From contig NZ_JAQNDM010000002.1 in assembly GCF_028368975.1 (NCBI RefSeq), forward strand, positions 8,364,425 through 8,428,424: DNA of 64,000 nucleotides, given 5' to 3'. The translations under genes were made by a program, and so were the position numbers. Under the pieces are notes generated by a model. It was given only the letters and a program-made list of their open reading frames with translations, was not told where the DNA came from and did not search any database. Source of the DNA: Stigmatella ashevillena (GTDB lineage: Bacteria > Myxococcota > Myxococcia > Myxococcales > Myxococcaceae). Below are positions 18,180 to 29,755 of the stretch, in pieces. Position 1 is the first letter of the stretch; each line of letters begins with the position of its first letter.

Positions 18180-20291
18180 TTGTCCCAGAAACTGCATCGC
18201 CGCACCCTCCTTCAGTCCATCGTCGCTGTTGCCGCGACGACGGCATTTGGCTGTGGCGAGGATGAGCCGGGCCTCGGCCCGTCGGATCGGTCGCGCGCGT
18301 ACTTCCCGCAATCGGTGGCATCCGGGGAGCCGCGGCCCGACAGCGTGGTGCTGTGGACGCGCGCGGTGGATCCAGAGCATGGGGGCGACACGGCGCTCAC
18401 GCTGGAGGTGTCCGAGGAGGAGTCCTTTGGCACGTTCGTGCTCCAGCTCGAGGTCTCCGCGAGCGTCGCGCATGACAACGCCGTCAAGGTGAAGGTGACG
18501 AACCTCAAGCCTCGCACCACCTATTATTACCGCTTCGTCTACGCGCACGATGGCGAGCGGTTCTCCTCCGCGGTGGGCCGGACCCGCACCGCCCCCGCCG
18601 CTGGGGACGATGTGCCGGTGAAGTTCGTCTTCGCCAGCTGCCAGGACTACGTGGGCCGCTACTTCAACACCTGGAACCGGCTGCTGCAGCTCGACGAGGA
18701 TCTGGACTTCGTCATGTTCCTCGGGGACTACGTGTACGAGACGACGGGGGACCCGTCTTTCCAGTCCACCAACAGCCTGCGAAGCATGACCTTCAGCGAT
18801 CCCGAGGGGGCGCTGGTCCAGAAGACGGGCATCTTCGAGTACTACGCCGCCGCGTCGCTCTCCAACTACCGGGAGCTCTACAAGACCCTCCGCTCGGATG
18901 TGCTCCTGCAGCGGGTCCACGAGCGCTACCCCTTCATCGTCATCTGGGATGACCACGAGTTCTCCGACGACTGCTGGGGCGCGCATGCGACCTACAAGGA
19001 TGAGCGCAGCTCCGAGCTGCAGCTCGACCGGAAGCGCAACGCGGAGCAGGCCTTCTTCGAGTTCATCCCCATTGATGCCACCCCCACGGGCGCGGCCCAG
19101 GGGGCCATCGACGTGGGCAGCGAGCCCCGCTTCCCGGACACCCGCGTCTACCGGGACTTCGAGTTCGGCAAGCACCTGAAGCTCATCGTGACCGATTACC
19201 GCACCTACCGGCCCGACCACCTCATCGCCGAGGACGCCTATCCGGGCACGGTGGTGATGGATGGGCCGACCCTGACGGCCTTGGGGGCGGCCCCGGCCTT
19301 CGCCTCAGAGCAATTCGCCTATATCAATGTGGATGCGCCCGAGTACGCCCAGGTGAAGGGGGCGCTGCGCCAGGTCTATGTCCAGCTCGCCACCCAGGCG
19401 GGGGCGGAGGACCCCCAGGGCAAGGCGGAGACCTGGGTGAAGGGCAATCTGGCGCTGGCGTACGTCAACCCCGTCCTGGCGCAGATTGGCGTGGCGTCCA
19501 TCCCCACCACCCACCAACCCCGCGGCATGGCCTACGTGCACATGGGCAAGGTGGGCCTCTTCGACATCCGGGGCTCGCGCTACGTGGTGGTGAAGGACAC
19601 GTTCGATTTGTACGCGCAGTACCGCTATGCCACCTCGGGAGGGGCCAGCGAGAACGTGCTGGGTGGCCCCCAGGAGACGTGGTTGAAGGAGCGGCTGGCC
19701 GCGCAGAACACCTGGAAGGTGATCGTCAGCTCCGTCTCGTTGACGCCGCTGGTGTGGGACCTGCGCGCCAAGACGGACATTCCGGACGCCACGCTGCGCC
19801 AGCGCTTCACCTTCAACGCGGACGGGTGGGACGGGTTCCCCACCAAGCGCAAGGAGCTGTTGCAGTACGTGAACGCCCATGCCCAGAACGCGCTCTTCAT
19901 CTCCGGGGACATCCATGCCGCGTACGCCTCGGTGGAAGAGGGCGTGCCCGCGCTGACGACGCCCGCCATCTCGTCCGGCGTGGTGAAGGATCTGGCGAGC
20001 ACGGCGGTGGTGGCCGCGGGCTACGCGCAGGGGAGCTCCCTTTACCGCTACACCATCGCCGAGCTGGATCAGACGCTCCGGGCGAGCAACCCGAACATCG
20101 TCTTCTCCAACTCGGAGGACCACGGCTTCGTGGTGCTCGAGGTGCGCTCGAACGAGGCGCTGGCCTCCTTCCACCTCATTCCCGGCGGCGAGGTGAACAA
20201 GGACTACTCGCAGCGAGGGGCGAGCGAGCTGCGCAACCGTTTCAGCCGCCAGGATCTGCGGGTGCAGAACGGGAAGATCTCCACCCTCTGA
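18180..20291 (+). CDS. phoD: PhoD-type alkaline phosphatase / phosphodiesterase, Tat-exported
   Basis: 703 residues from a TTG at 18180 with GGAGG exactly five bases upstream. An earlier in-frame ATG (18057) falls inside the recA terminator and is rejected. The N-terminus HRRTLLQSIVAVAATTAFGC has the twin arginines of a Tat signal, with C25 as a possible lipid-modified residue. A fibronectin-like N-domain (YFPQSVASGEPRPDSVVLWTR) precedes the catalytic domain. Metal ligands are seen in FASCQDY, MFLGDYVYE, WDDHEFSDD and SGDIHAAY, as in PhoD. It releases phosphate from mono- and diesters outside the cytoplasm; Ca/Fe dependence is known for the family. No Pho box was found. Confidence 0.93.
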   Translation: MSQKLHRRTLLQSIVAVAATTAFGCGEDEPGLGPSDRSRAYFPQSVASGEPRPDSVVLWTRAVDPEHGGDTALTLEVSEEESFGTFVLQLEVSASVAHDNAVKVKVTNLKPRTTYYYRFVYAHDGERFSSAVGRTRTAPAAGDDVPVKFVFASCQDYVGRYFNTWNRLLQLDEDLDFVMFLGDYVYETTGDPSFQSTNSLRSMTFSDPEGALVQKTGIFEYYAAASLSNYRELYKTLRSDVLLQRVHERYPFIVIWDDHEFSDDCWGAHATYKDERSSELQLDRKRNAEQAFFEFIPIDATPTGAAQGAIDVGSEPRFPDTRVYRDFEFGKHLKLIVTDYRTYRPDHLIAEDAYPGTVVMDGPTLTALGAAPAFASEQFAYINVDAPEYAQVKGALRQVYVQLATQAGAEDPQGKAETWVKGNLALAYVNPVLAQIGVASIPTTHQPRGMAYVHMGKVGLFDIRGSRYVVVKDTFDLYAQYRYATSGGASENVLGGPQETWLKERLAAQNTWKVIVSSVSLTPLVWDLRAKTDIPDATLRQRFTFNADGWDGFPTKRKELLQYVNAHAQNALFISGDIHAAYASVEEGVPALTTPAISSGVVKDLASTAVVAAGYAQGSSLYRYTIAELDQTLRASNPNIVFSNSEDHGFVVLEVRSNEALASFHLIPGGEVNKDYSQRGASELRNRFSRQDLRVQNGKISTL

Positions 20292-20309
20292 GGCTTGGCG
20301 GTGCCCTCC

Positions 20310-20894
20310 ATGCAGACCTCTGATGTCCGGCCTGAGATCCGGCCTGATGTCCGGCTTGTCCCCGCCCGTGCCGAGCACCTCGATGTGTGGCTCGAGATCC
20401 GGGCGGGGGCCACCTCGCGCCGCCTGCTTCCCCTGGAGGAGGTTCCCCGGGAGTCGCTGCTGCGGCGCCTGAGCGAGTCAAGCAGTGACATCTTGGATCT
20501 CCAGGCCACGAGCTTCCGGTGGATGGTGGAGTCCGAGGGCCGCATCATCGGGACGGTGTCCGCGCGCGAGCTGTCGCGCTTTCACGGCCGGGTGGAGGTG
20601 GGGTACATGCTCGCCGAGGGGAGCCTGGGCCGCGGTCTGGGGACGCGGGCCGTGGCGCTCCTGCTCGAGCGGCTCTACACGATTCCCTCGCTCCACCACA
20701 TCTGGCTCACCACCACGGTGGCCAACCTGGCTTCTCAAGGCGTGGCGCGCAAGCTGGGCTTCCGCCTGGAAGGCGTGCTGCGCGGCCATTGCATCGTCCA
20801 GGGCGAGCGGATGGATCAGCAGGTGTGGGGCCTGCTGCGGCCCGAGTGGGAGGCGCGGCGCGGCGAGCTGTCCTTGGAGCCCCCCCGGCGGTGA
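20310..20894 (+). CDS. GNAT family N-acetyltransferase (RimJ/RimL-like)
   Basis: 194 residues from the ATG at 20310; a TTG 15 bp earlier is an alternative. The fold runs from VRLVPARAEHLDVWLEIR to VWGLLRPEW. The acetyl-CoA loop is at GYMLAEGSLGRGLGTRAVALLLE, followed by NLASQGVARKLGFRLEGVLRG, the layout of RimJ/RimL-type enzymes that acetylate protein N-termini or small amines. The first codons hold three 12-bp near-repeats (20321-20356) that encode VRPEIRPDVRL. It sits 18 bp after phoD and 15 bp before tex, so the three may share a transcript. Substrate unknown. Confidence 0.86.
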   Translation: MQTSDVRPEIRPDVRLVPARAEHLDVWLEIRAGATSRRLLPLEEVPRESLLRRLSESSSDILDLQATSFRWMVESEGRIIGTVSARELSRFHGRVEVGYMLAEGSLGRGLGTRAVALLLERLYTIPSLHHIWLTTTVANLASQGVARKLGFRLEGVLRGHCIVQGERMDQQVWGLLRPEWEARRGELSLEPPRR

Positions 20895-20909
20895 TAGGGT
20901 GGGGGCGCC

Positions 20910-23237
<2,328 letters not shown>

Positions 23238-23249
23238 GGGAGGCGCGGC

Positions 23250-24257
23250 ATGTCCCGTCAGCCCTGGGCGTTTCTCGCGGTCTCCCTGGTGCTGCACGGC
23301 ATCCTTCTGAGCGGGCTCCTGTGGTGGGCGCCCGCGGAGTCTGTCTCGGGCCGCGCCCCTCCGGTTGCGCCCCTCTGGATGGACATCCAGGAGGTGGCTC
23401 CAGCGCCTCCCCCGCCGCCTGTTCCGGCTCCCTCCGCGGAAGTGGACTCGCCCCCGCCCAAGCGGCGCGTGGCGGCTTCTCGCGAGGTGCCCCGGGCGGT
23501 GGCCTCCGTCCCGCAGGGCACCCCCGAGGCCCTGGCGGCCCCCGCCCCGCGGGATGTCCCCCTCGCCTCGGATGAGCCTCGGAGGCCTTTCCTCGTGCCG
23601 CCTGCGCCAGAAGTCCCGGTTCCGGTGGAGAAGAACGAGCAGGAGCGCGTCGCCGAGCGGGTCGACTTGTTGCTGCGCGGAGATCAAGCCGCCTCCCAGG
23701 TGAGCCATGGGCACGTGGATGCCTACTTCACCGGGCTCCGGCAGGCGATGGAGCAAGGGGTGGGAGGGCGTGTTCCAGAAGGGGGCCCGGTGCCCTCGCC
23801 GCCGCCTCAAGAGCAGGGGGGCTTCGTCGAGGACCGTCCTGTTCCACCGCCCTCCGCCGATCGCGTGGAGGTGGTGGAGCGCTATTCGGCGAATACCCAG
23901 GCGGTGAAGCGGGATCCCTTCGGGTTGACGCCCGGGGGACTGATTGGCCGTGCCTTGATGATGCCCATCTTCAGCACGGACCTGGAGGCCCCGGATGCCC
24001 GGCTGCCCCTGAGGGCCGTCATCGAGCTGCGGCAGGTCCGCTCGTCCAAGGAGTCCTCCGCCCGGCTGCTCAAGTCCTCCAAGAACGCGGCCTTCGACAC
24101 GCACGTGCTGGCCCGGGCTCCCGAGGCGGCGTCCCAGTTGCCGTTGCCGGCCCGGCGGGTGGGTAGCTCAATGGATGAAGTGCGCAGCGTCTGGTCCTTC
24201 GAGGGGACGGCCCAGCCTCCCACCGTGGTGAGGCTCCGGTTGCTGCGAATCTTCTGA
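23250..24257 (+). CDS. TonB-like protein with Pro-rich linker
   Basis: 335 residues. The only membrane helix is N-terminal (about 6-27) and contains S12-x3-H16, the SxxxH motif by which TonB and TolA contact ExbB/ExbD or TolQ/R. A long Pro/Ala-rich stretch (40-135), typical of a periplasm-spanning linker, follows. The C-terminal 110 residues do not show the usual TonB fold signature (YP..A...G), so its partner is unclear. It follows tex by 12 bp on the same strand. No exbB/exbD genes are in the window. TonB-like is supported by the helix; the function is inferred. Confidence 0.65.
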   Translation: MSRQPWAFLAVSLVLHGILLSGLLWWAPAESVSGRAPPVAPLWMDIQEVAPAPPPPPVPAPSAEVDSPPPKRRVAASREVPRAVASVPQGTPEALAAPAPRDVPLASDEPRRPFLVPPAPEVPVPVEKNEQERVAERVDLLLRGDQAASQVSHGHVDAYFTGLRQAMEQGVGGRVPEGGPVPSPPPQEQGGFVEDRPVPPPSADRVEVVERYSANTQAVKRDPFGLTPGGLIGRALMMPIFSTDLEAPDARLPLRAVIELRQVRSSKESSARLLKSSKNAAFDTHVLARAPEAASQLPLPARRVGSSMDEVRSVWSFEGTAQPPTVVRLRLLRIF

Positions 24258-24264
24258 GCGCGGG

Positions 24265-24315
24265 CAAGACAACGGAGCAAGACAACGGAGCAAGACAACG
24301 GGGCAAGACAACGGG
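24265..24315 (+). repeat. Four tandem copies of a 12-13 bp unit
   Basis: GCAAGACAACGG(A/G) is repeated four times in direct tandem (24265, 24278, 24291, 24303), starting 8 bp after the stop of the TonB-like gene. It is noncoding. It could be a protein-binding array, a transcript-end element or simple slippage. Confidence 0.85.
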
Positions 24316-24620
24316 AGCAGCGCGACACTCCACGGGCTGGCCTCCTGGTGGACACTGCCCTTTGGTCCTAAGCTGTATTCCGAGCGGCACACGCTGCGCT
24401 CTCACGTCTGTTCGCCCGACGGGCATTGCCATGGCGTGTTCATCCCAGACAAAAGTGCCGGTGGGGGGGGGCGGTGAGTGAACCGGTTGCTGACGATGCC
24501 CATGTTGATGCCCTGCGACACGAGGTTTGGAGGCCGGTTGGTTCGCACCATCAATAGAATAACCATCCAGCCATGCGCTCGGAGTCCGTCAGGCCCCTCG
24601 CTGTCGAGAGAGCCTGATCC
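24316..24620. other. Gene-free stretch before sensor kinase gene
   Basis: About 300 bp without a supported gene. It contains the poly-G run GGGGGGGGCGG near 24465 and an AT-richer part near 24545-24565 (ATCAATAGAATAACC) that may hold the promoter of the sensor kinase gene. No hairpin or RNA gene stands out. Confidence 0.5.
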
Positions 24621-26582
24621 ATGAGCGGAGACGGGGCTTCCCGCGTGGCCCTCACGGCTTTCGTGGAAAGCCGGAGGGCGGACATTCTCCAGCGCTGGAC
24701 GAGCCGCGTCCGAGGCGGACTGGATCAGATGCTCGTCTCCAGGAAGTTCCTGGACACGCTCCCAGAGGTCTTTGATGCCTGGCTCTCCACGCTCGTGGGG
24801 TGGCGGGGCCAGTTGACCTTGGATGCCTCGCTCGATGCGATCTCCGCGATTCAGAAGTATGGTCGGCAATGTTTCCAGCTGGGCCTGAGCATTGGAGAGC
24901 TGGTCCGCGACCACCAATTGCTGCGCGAGGCCGTGTTCGAGTTGATGGAGGAGACCCAGGAGCGGCCGGGGTTCGCCGAGCTTCGCGTCCTGACGGGAAC
25001 CCTGGATGCGACCCTGGCCGAGGCCCTGCGCCAGTACACGCAGACGCACGAACAAGCGATGCGGATCAGCACGGACCAGCGTGTCCAGTTGGAGCGGGAG
25101 GAGGCGCGCCGGAACCTGCGCGAGCTGGTGGACCTGCTGCCCATCGTCTTCTGGAGTTTCGACGCCCAGGGCATCTTCACCCTGTCGAAGGGCAGCGGCC
25201 TGGCGGCGGTGGGGCTCATCTCGGATCAGGCCGTGGGACAGTCCCTGTACACGTTGTATGGGGACCGGCCGGAGGTGCTCAGCGCGGTGGAGCGGGCGTT
25301 GAATGGGGAGCGGTTGTCGGTGGAGGTGAAGCTGGGCGAGGCTTGGTTCGACATGCGCTTCCAGCCCCAGTTCGGGCCCGATGGGCGGGTGTCCGAAGTC
25401 TTAGGGCTGTCCCTGGACATCACCGAGCGGCGGCTCACCCAGGATGCGCTCAAGAAAACCGAGGTGCGCTACCATTTGGCGACGCTGGCCACCCGGGACA
25501 CCATCTGGGATTGGGATATCCAAGCCCAGACCATCCATTGGAGTGACAACGTCCACCGCTTGACGGGCTACCTGCCCGGGGAGATGGAGCACTCATTGGC
25601 GTGGTGGAGGCAACGCATGCACCTTGAGGACAAGCTGCTCTTGGATCGCACCCTCCAGGAAGCGATAGAGGGGGAAGGGGAGCATTGGGCGTGCGAGTAC
25701 CGCTTCATGCACAAGGATGGTTCGTACATCATCCTCGAGGACCGGGGTTACATCGTGCGTGACGCGCAGGGCAAGGCCGTGCGCATGGTCGGCGCGCTGG
25801 AAGACATCACCGAGCGTCGGCTGGCGGAGGAGCGGGCCCGGCGTCGCGCCGAGTTCGAGCAGTACCTCATCGGCATCGTCAGCCATGATCTGCGCAATCC
25901 GCTCAACGCCATCACCCTGGCCGCCTCCCTGCTCATCAAACGCGACAGCACGGATGCGAACCAGCAGCAGGTGCTCAACCGCATTCTTTTCAGCGCCCGG
26001 CGTGCCAACCGCATGCTCCGCGATCTGCTGGACTTCACCCAGGCGCGCCTGAGCGGAGGCATTCCGCTCAAGCCCCAGCCGTTGGATCTGCACGGCTTCG
26101 CGCGGCAGATCCTGGAGGAGGTGCAGTTGGCCTTTCCAGGCCGGCGGGTGCTCGTGGAGCACCGGGGGGACGGCAAGGGGGAGTGGGATGCGGACCGCCT
26201 GGCGCAGGTCATCACCAACCTGATGAACAACGCCCTCACCTACAGCCCGAGCCACTGCCCGGTCCAGGTCCGGACCCGCGGGGAGCGCGACAGCGTGGTG
26301 CTCTCCGTCCACAACGATGGGGAGCCCATCCCCGCGGAGATGCTGCCGAAGCTCTTCCAGCCGCTCAAGCGCGGACCGCACAAGCAGGGCAAGGCACAAG
26401 GCTCCATTGGCCTGGGGCTCTTCATCGTGAAACACATCGTGGAGGCCCACGGGGGAATCATCTCCGTTCACTCCACCGCGGCGAACGGGACGACCTTCCT
26501 GGCACGCCTTCCCCGGTACACGAACGTCACCCCCGAGCGGTCCTCGTCCGAGGCGCCCTTGCCCAACGACTCCAGGCACTGA
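24621..26582 (+). CDS. Cytoplasmic PAS-PAS sensor histidine kinase
   Basis: 653 residues, no membrane segment. An all-helical N-terminal domain (about 5-150; FVESRRADILQRWTSRV) resembles the RsbRD-like input domain of bacterial regulators. Two PAS domains follow: about 165-275, ending in LSLDITERR, and about 290-395 (WDWDIQAQTIHWSDN, MVGALEDITERR). The dimerisation helix holds the phosphoacceptor H422 in SHDLRNPLNAI. The ATPase has the N-box LMNNALTYS and the GLGLFIVKHIVEAHGG loop. No receiver domain or adjacent regulator, so it is an orphan kinase. The PAS domains suggest a soluble ligand, redox or energy signal. Confidence 0.93.
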   Translation: MSGDGASRVALTAFVESRRADILQRWTSRVRGGLDQMLVSRKFLDTLPEVFDAWLSTLVGWRGQLTLDASLDAISAIQKYGRQCFQLGLSIGELVRDHQLLREAVFELMEETQERPGFAELRVLTGTLDATLAEALRQYTQTHEQAMRISTDQRVQLEREEARRNLRELVDLLPIVFWSFDAQGIFTLSKGSGLAAVGLISDQAVGQSLYTLYGDRPEVLSAVERALNGERLSVEVKLGEAWFDMRFQPQFGPDGRVSEVLGLSLDITERRLTQDALKKTEVRYHLATLATRDTIWDWDIQAQTIHWSDNVHRLTGYLPGEMEHSLAWWRQRMHLEDKLLLDRTLQEAIEGEGEHWACEYRFMHKDGSYIILEDRGYIVRDAQGKAVRMVGALEDITERRLAEERARRRAEFEQYLIGIVSHDLRNPLNAITLAASLLIKRDSTDANQQQVLNRILFSARRANRMLRDLLDFTQARLSGGIPLKPQPLDLHGFARQILEEVQLAFPGRRVLVEHRGDGKGEWDADRLAQVITNLMNNALTYSPSHCPVQVRTRGERDSVVLSVHNDGEPIPAEMLPKLFQPLKRGPHKQGKAQGSIGLGLFIVKHIVEAHGGIISVHSTAANGTTFLARLPRYTNVTPERSSSEAPLPNDSRH

Positions 26583-26592
26583 GGCCCGGAGG

Positions 26593-27720
26593 TCAGCGCC
26601 CGTGGGTGGGCAGGGGAAACGGCGAGACTTCCTTCACGAGCTGCCCGGTGCGCTCCAGCAGCTTCTGGAAGCGGGGGGTTCCATTGCGCGCATCGAAGCG
26701 CGCCGCGATGTCCTGGGACTGGGCCTCCAGCCATCCGTGAAGGGCGCGCGTCTCGTAGAGGCCCTGGGCTTGGTAGAGCGCGAAGGTTTTCGGCAAGCGC
26801 AGGCTGACCGTCTCCCGGTTCTCGTCTCGCAGGCGTGAGAGCAGGAAGCCCGCCGCGGTGAGGAAGGTGAAGCGGTCGCGGTGGCTGGAGTGATCCAACG
26901 CCCACCCGAGATGCCGCTCGAACAGCGTCAGCCCGGGGGCGAGGTTGTGGGTGAGCACCAGGAACTCGAGGTGCTCGCCCACCGTGGCCAGGAAGTCCCG
27001 GTTGCGGTGGACGAGGGGGTAGCCGAGCTGGTGGTAGCGCAGCGCCTCCTCCATCTCTCCGAGCTTGAACAGCGGATAGAGGAGGCTGCCGTAGGTGAGG
27101 TGGGGAATCTCCGCGCACCCCTTGTGGCCCAGGAGGATGGGCGCGGCCTTCTGGTGGGCCCGCCGGTACTCGCCCCGGTCGATGTGGTAGTCGATCTCGT
27201 CGTCGAGATCGCACGCGGGGCAGTCGGTCAGATGATCCCTGGGCGCCACCACCCATTGGGCCCAATACGTCTCCGCCTCGGCCTCGTCTCCCATGTCCCG
27301 CGCGGTCTGGTAGCGCAGCTTGAGCACCGCGCGCTTGCCCGCATCCACCCGGGCGAAGGTCTCCTCGATGTCGTTCAGCGCCTCCTGGATCTTCTTGCGG
27401 CTGATGTGAGGGAACTCGTCCAGGCGGCCCACCACCCACTTCTGCTTCCACAGGAGCAGGTGGGCGTCGAAGCGGTCCGGGTTCTTCTTCTGTTGCGCCC
27501 GGCACCAGGCGAAGGCCACCAGGGCCTTGTCCGGGTACCCACCGAAGGTAGCGGCATCGATGAGCTCGTCCCGCACCTGGAAGGCGAGGACCAGGTCCCC
27601 ATGCACCTCGGCCATGCGCGCGGCCTCCTCGAGGGCCATCACCTTGGCCTCGCCGGGCCGCTGGCGGGCGGCGCGCGCCTGGAGCTGTTCGACCTGGGTG
27701 CGCCAGTCCTGGGCGGTCAA
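26593..27720 (-). CDS. Tetratricopeptide-like protein coupled to HSP90-like chaperone
   Basis: 375 residues from a TTG at 27718-27720 that overlaps the stop of the chaperone gene (TTGA); GGGGAGG lies six bases upstream inside that gene. The protein is helical throughout with TPR-like pairs (AYHQLGYPLVHRNRDFLATVGEHLEFLVL; AGKRAVLKLRYQTARDMGDE). A CPACDLDDEID segment near residue 165 has two cysteines that might bind metal. No signal peptide. Because eukaryotic HSP90 works with TPR co-chaperones, tight coupling here suggests a partner or client adaptor; that is inference. The gene ends 10 bp from the convergent kinase gene. Confidence 0.77.
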   Translation of the reverse strand: MTAQDWRTQVEQLQARAARQRPGEAKVMALEEAARMAEVHGDLVLAFQVRDELIDAATFGGYPDKALVAFAWCRAQQKKNPDRFDAHLLLWKQKWVVGRLDEFPHISRKKIQEALNDIEETFARVDAGKRAVLKLRYQTARDMGDEAEAETYWAQWVVAPRDHLTDCPACDLDDEIDYHIDRGEYRRAHQKAAPILLGHKGCAEIPHLTYGSLLYPLFKLGEMEEALRYHQLGYPLVHRNRDFLATVGEHLEFLVLTHNLAPGLTLFERHLGWALDHSSHRDRFTFLTAAGFLLSRLRDENRETVSLRLPKTFALYQAQGLYETRALHGWLEAQSQDIAARFDARNGTPRFQKLLERTGQLVKEVSPFPLPTHGR

Positions 27721-29555
27721 TGCAGGCCTCCCCGGCCCGGGGGCTCGCCTCCGCCCTCCAGCTTCGATGCGATGAGCCCCAGCAGGCCCTGGTTGAGCAG
27801 CAACATCTCCCGGGCATTCAGCGGCCGGTGGCCGAGCAGCAGGGCCTGCACGTACAGCATCTCCACCGACAGCTTCATCAGGTGGGGGTCCGTCACCGCC
27901 GCGAGCCTGCGCACCACGGGGTTGTGGAAGTTGAAGGTCAGCAGGGGCTGATCGCTCCCGGGAGCGCCGGAGACCACGCCGTCCAGCATGGAGGCGTACA
28001 GGTCGTCACTCTCCTCGCGGGCCCGCTCCGCGTCCCGCCGGAAGGAAGTCCCCGTGTCCGAGCTGTAGAGGGTGGGCACCTCCTTGGGGCGGAACTTCTT
28101 CACCACCACGCCGCAGCCGAAGGGTTGGAGCACCTCCTCGGCCAGCTTGCGCAGAGAGAAGACGGTCTCGCGCTCGTCCAGCGTCAGCTCGTCGAAGCTC
28201 TGCGGCAGGTCCGAGGCGGAGAAGCGCTCCACCTGCGCGTCCTGGAAGACGCGAGGCAGCTTCTCCAGCAGGTCCGTGTCGTAGACATAGGCGGCGTTCA
28301 GCACGCACAGTCCCTGGGCGGCGGCCACCCGGGACACCTGCCGGAACTCGTCCAGGGAGGAGACGTAACGCACCGAAGAGGACGTCCGCCGGTAGTCCGC
28401 CAGCGTCATCGCGCCCAGGGAGGTCTCGAAGGGCAGCCAGCCGATGATGAGCCGGTAGAAGTCGTCGTCATCCAGGGCGAGGGCCTTCATGGAGAGGGCG
28501 TGCAACTGGATGAGCCCTTGGAGGGCGCGCGGGTCGTCCTTGGCCAGCTCCACCAGGTAGCGCCGCAGGGCCTGGCCCAGGGCCGTGCGCGCGCGCGTCA
28601 GGGTCTCATTTTCGTAGAAGGACTCGCGGCTGGCGGTGGGGCGCAGCTCATTGGCGTTCACCACGCACTTCACGAAGAAGGCCCACTCGGGCAGCAGGTT
28701 CTCCGCGCTTTCGGACAGGAGCATGTTCTTCAGGTACACGCGGTGCTTCTGCTTGGCGTTGTAGTGGGGGCTGAAGGGCAGCACGAAGGCCACGCCCTCC
28801 ACGTCTCCCTCCTCGGACTTCAGCGGGATGCAGTCGATGAAGGTCATGCCGAAGACGTCGCGCCCATAGGCCAGCAGTGCCGCCCGCCGCTCCGAGGCGC
28901 TGCCGTAGGTGCGGCGCCACGGGGCCCCCTCGACGTTGATGCGCCCGGTGTGGCCGCCCGCCGTCAGGTGGATGGGGAAGGGCAGCAGGCCTCCATAGTG
29001 GAGGGCCAGCTCCCGGACGCGCTGGGGGGTGAAGAGGCCCACCGCATCCGGCCGGGCCACCAGGAACACCTGGGTGCCCGGGCGCTCCAGAGGGTGTTCC
29101 GAGGGCCGCACGGTGTAGGTCCCGTCATGGCGGCCCCGCCACTCCATGGTGTGGGTGCCGCCCCTGGCGGAGCGCGTCACCACGAGTACCTCATCGCACA
29201 CCATGAAGCAGGACAGCAGCCCGATGCCGAACTGGCCGATGAAATCGCCCCGCCGCTCGGCGAGGACTTCTCGCTTGGAGCTCTCGCCAATGGTGGCCAG
29301 GAAGCGGTGGATTTCGTCTTCCGTCAGCCCGATGCCGTCATCGCTGAAGAGCAGGGTGGGTGGGCCCCCATCTTGTTTCTCGATGAGTTCGACCCGGACG
29401 CTGCCTTCATGGCCAGGCTCGAGGTGTTGCCGTGCCCGGATGGCGTCCGTGGCGTTCTGGAGCAGCTCTCGGAGGAAGACGTCCGGCGAGCTGTAGAGGT
29501 GGTGGGACAGGAGGTCGATGACCCCACGGAGGTTGATTTGGAATCGGTGGTCCAC
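27717..29555 (-). CDS. HSP90-family molecular chaperone (HtpG-like)
   Basis: 612 residues from a GTG at 29553-29555 (VDHRFQINLRGVIDLL). The ATPase domain is intact: FLRELLQNATDAI, DDGIGLTEDEI and GQFGIGLLSCF. The middle-domain catalytic arginine appears in NELRPTASRESF. It lacks the charged linker and ends GRGGLH, without the eukaryotic MEEVD peptide. It is divergent from classical HtpG (for example NELRPTASR instead of the usual DLPLNVSRE), so it may be a paralogue with its own clients. It is the first gene of a two-gene operon with the TPR protein and lies 200 bp from the divergent 29756 gene. Confidence 0.9.
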   Translation of the reverse strand: MDHRFQINLRGVIDLLSHHLYSSPDVFLRELLQNATDAIRARQHLEPGHEGSVRVELIEKQDGGPPTLLFSDDGIGLTEDEIHRFLATIGESSKREVLAERRGDFIGQFGIGLLSCFMVCDEVLVVTRSARGGTHTMEWRGRHDGTYTVRPSEHPLERPGTQVFLVARPDAVGLFTPQRVRELALHYGGLLPFPIHLTAGGHTGRINVEGAPWRRTYGSASERRAALLAYGRDVFGMTFIDCIPLKSEEGDVEGVAFVLPFSPHYNAKQKHRVYLKNMLLSESAENLLPEWAFFVKCVVNANELRPTASRESFYENETLTRARTALGQALRRYLVELAKDDPRALQGLIQLHALSMKALALDDDDFYRLIIGWLPFETSLGAMTLADYRRTSSSVRYVSSLDEFRQVSRVAAAQGLCVLNAAYVYDTDLLEKLPRVFQDAQVERFSASDLPQSFDELTLDERETVFSLRKLAEEVLQPFGCGVVVKKFRPKEVPTLYSSDTGTSFRRDAERAREESDDLYASMLDGVVSGAPGSDQPLLTFNFHNPVVRRLAAVTDPHLMKLSVEMLYVQALLLGHRPLNAREMLLLNQGLLGLIASKLEGGGEPPGRGGLH

Positions 29556-29755
29556 GCTCGGCCAAAGCGTAGCGCACCCCTTGCCTTGCCTGGGGGGGGA
29601 AGGTGGCGGGTAAGACAGGGACCTACGGATCACCTTCGCCGACGCTCGGTCGCCTAACCCGCATTCCCCGGGAGACGAGGTTGTCATTCAGAAGGAAGGT
29701 GGGGTATTCCCCGGACTGACGCGAGGCGTTGCGCGTCCTCGGGTGGAAAACGGTC

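Noticed and set aside
24385-24400. Weak sigma-54-like GG-N10-GC before the PAS kinase gene
   Set aside because: The -12 part reads CTGCGC, not TTGCW, and only the invariant pairs match; too weak to report as a site.
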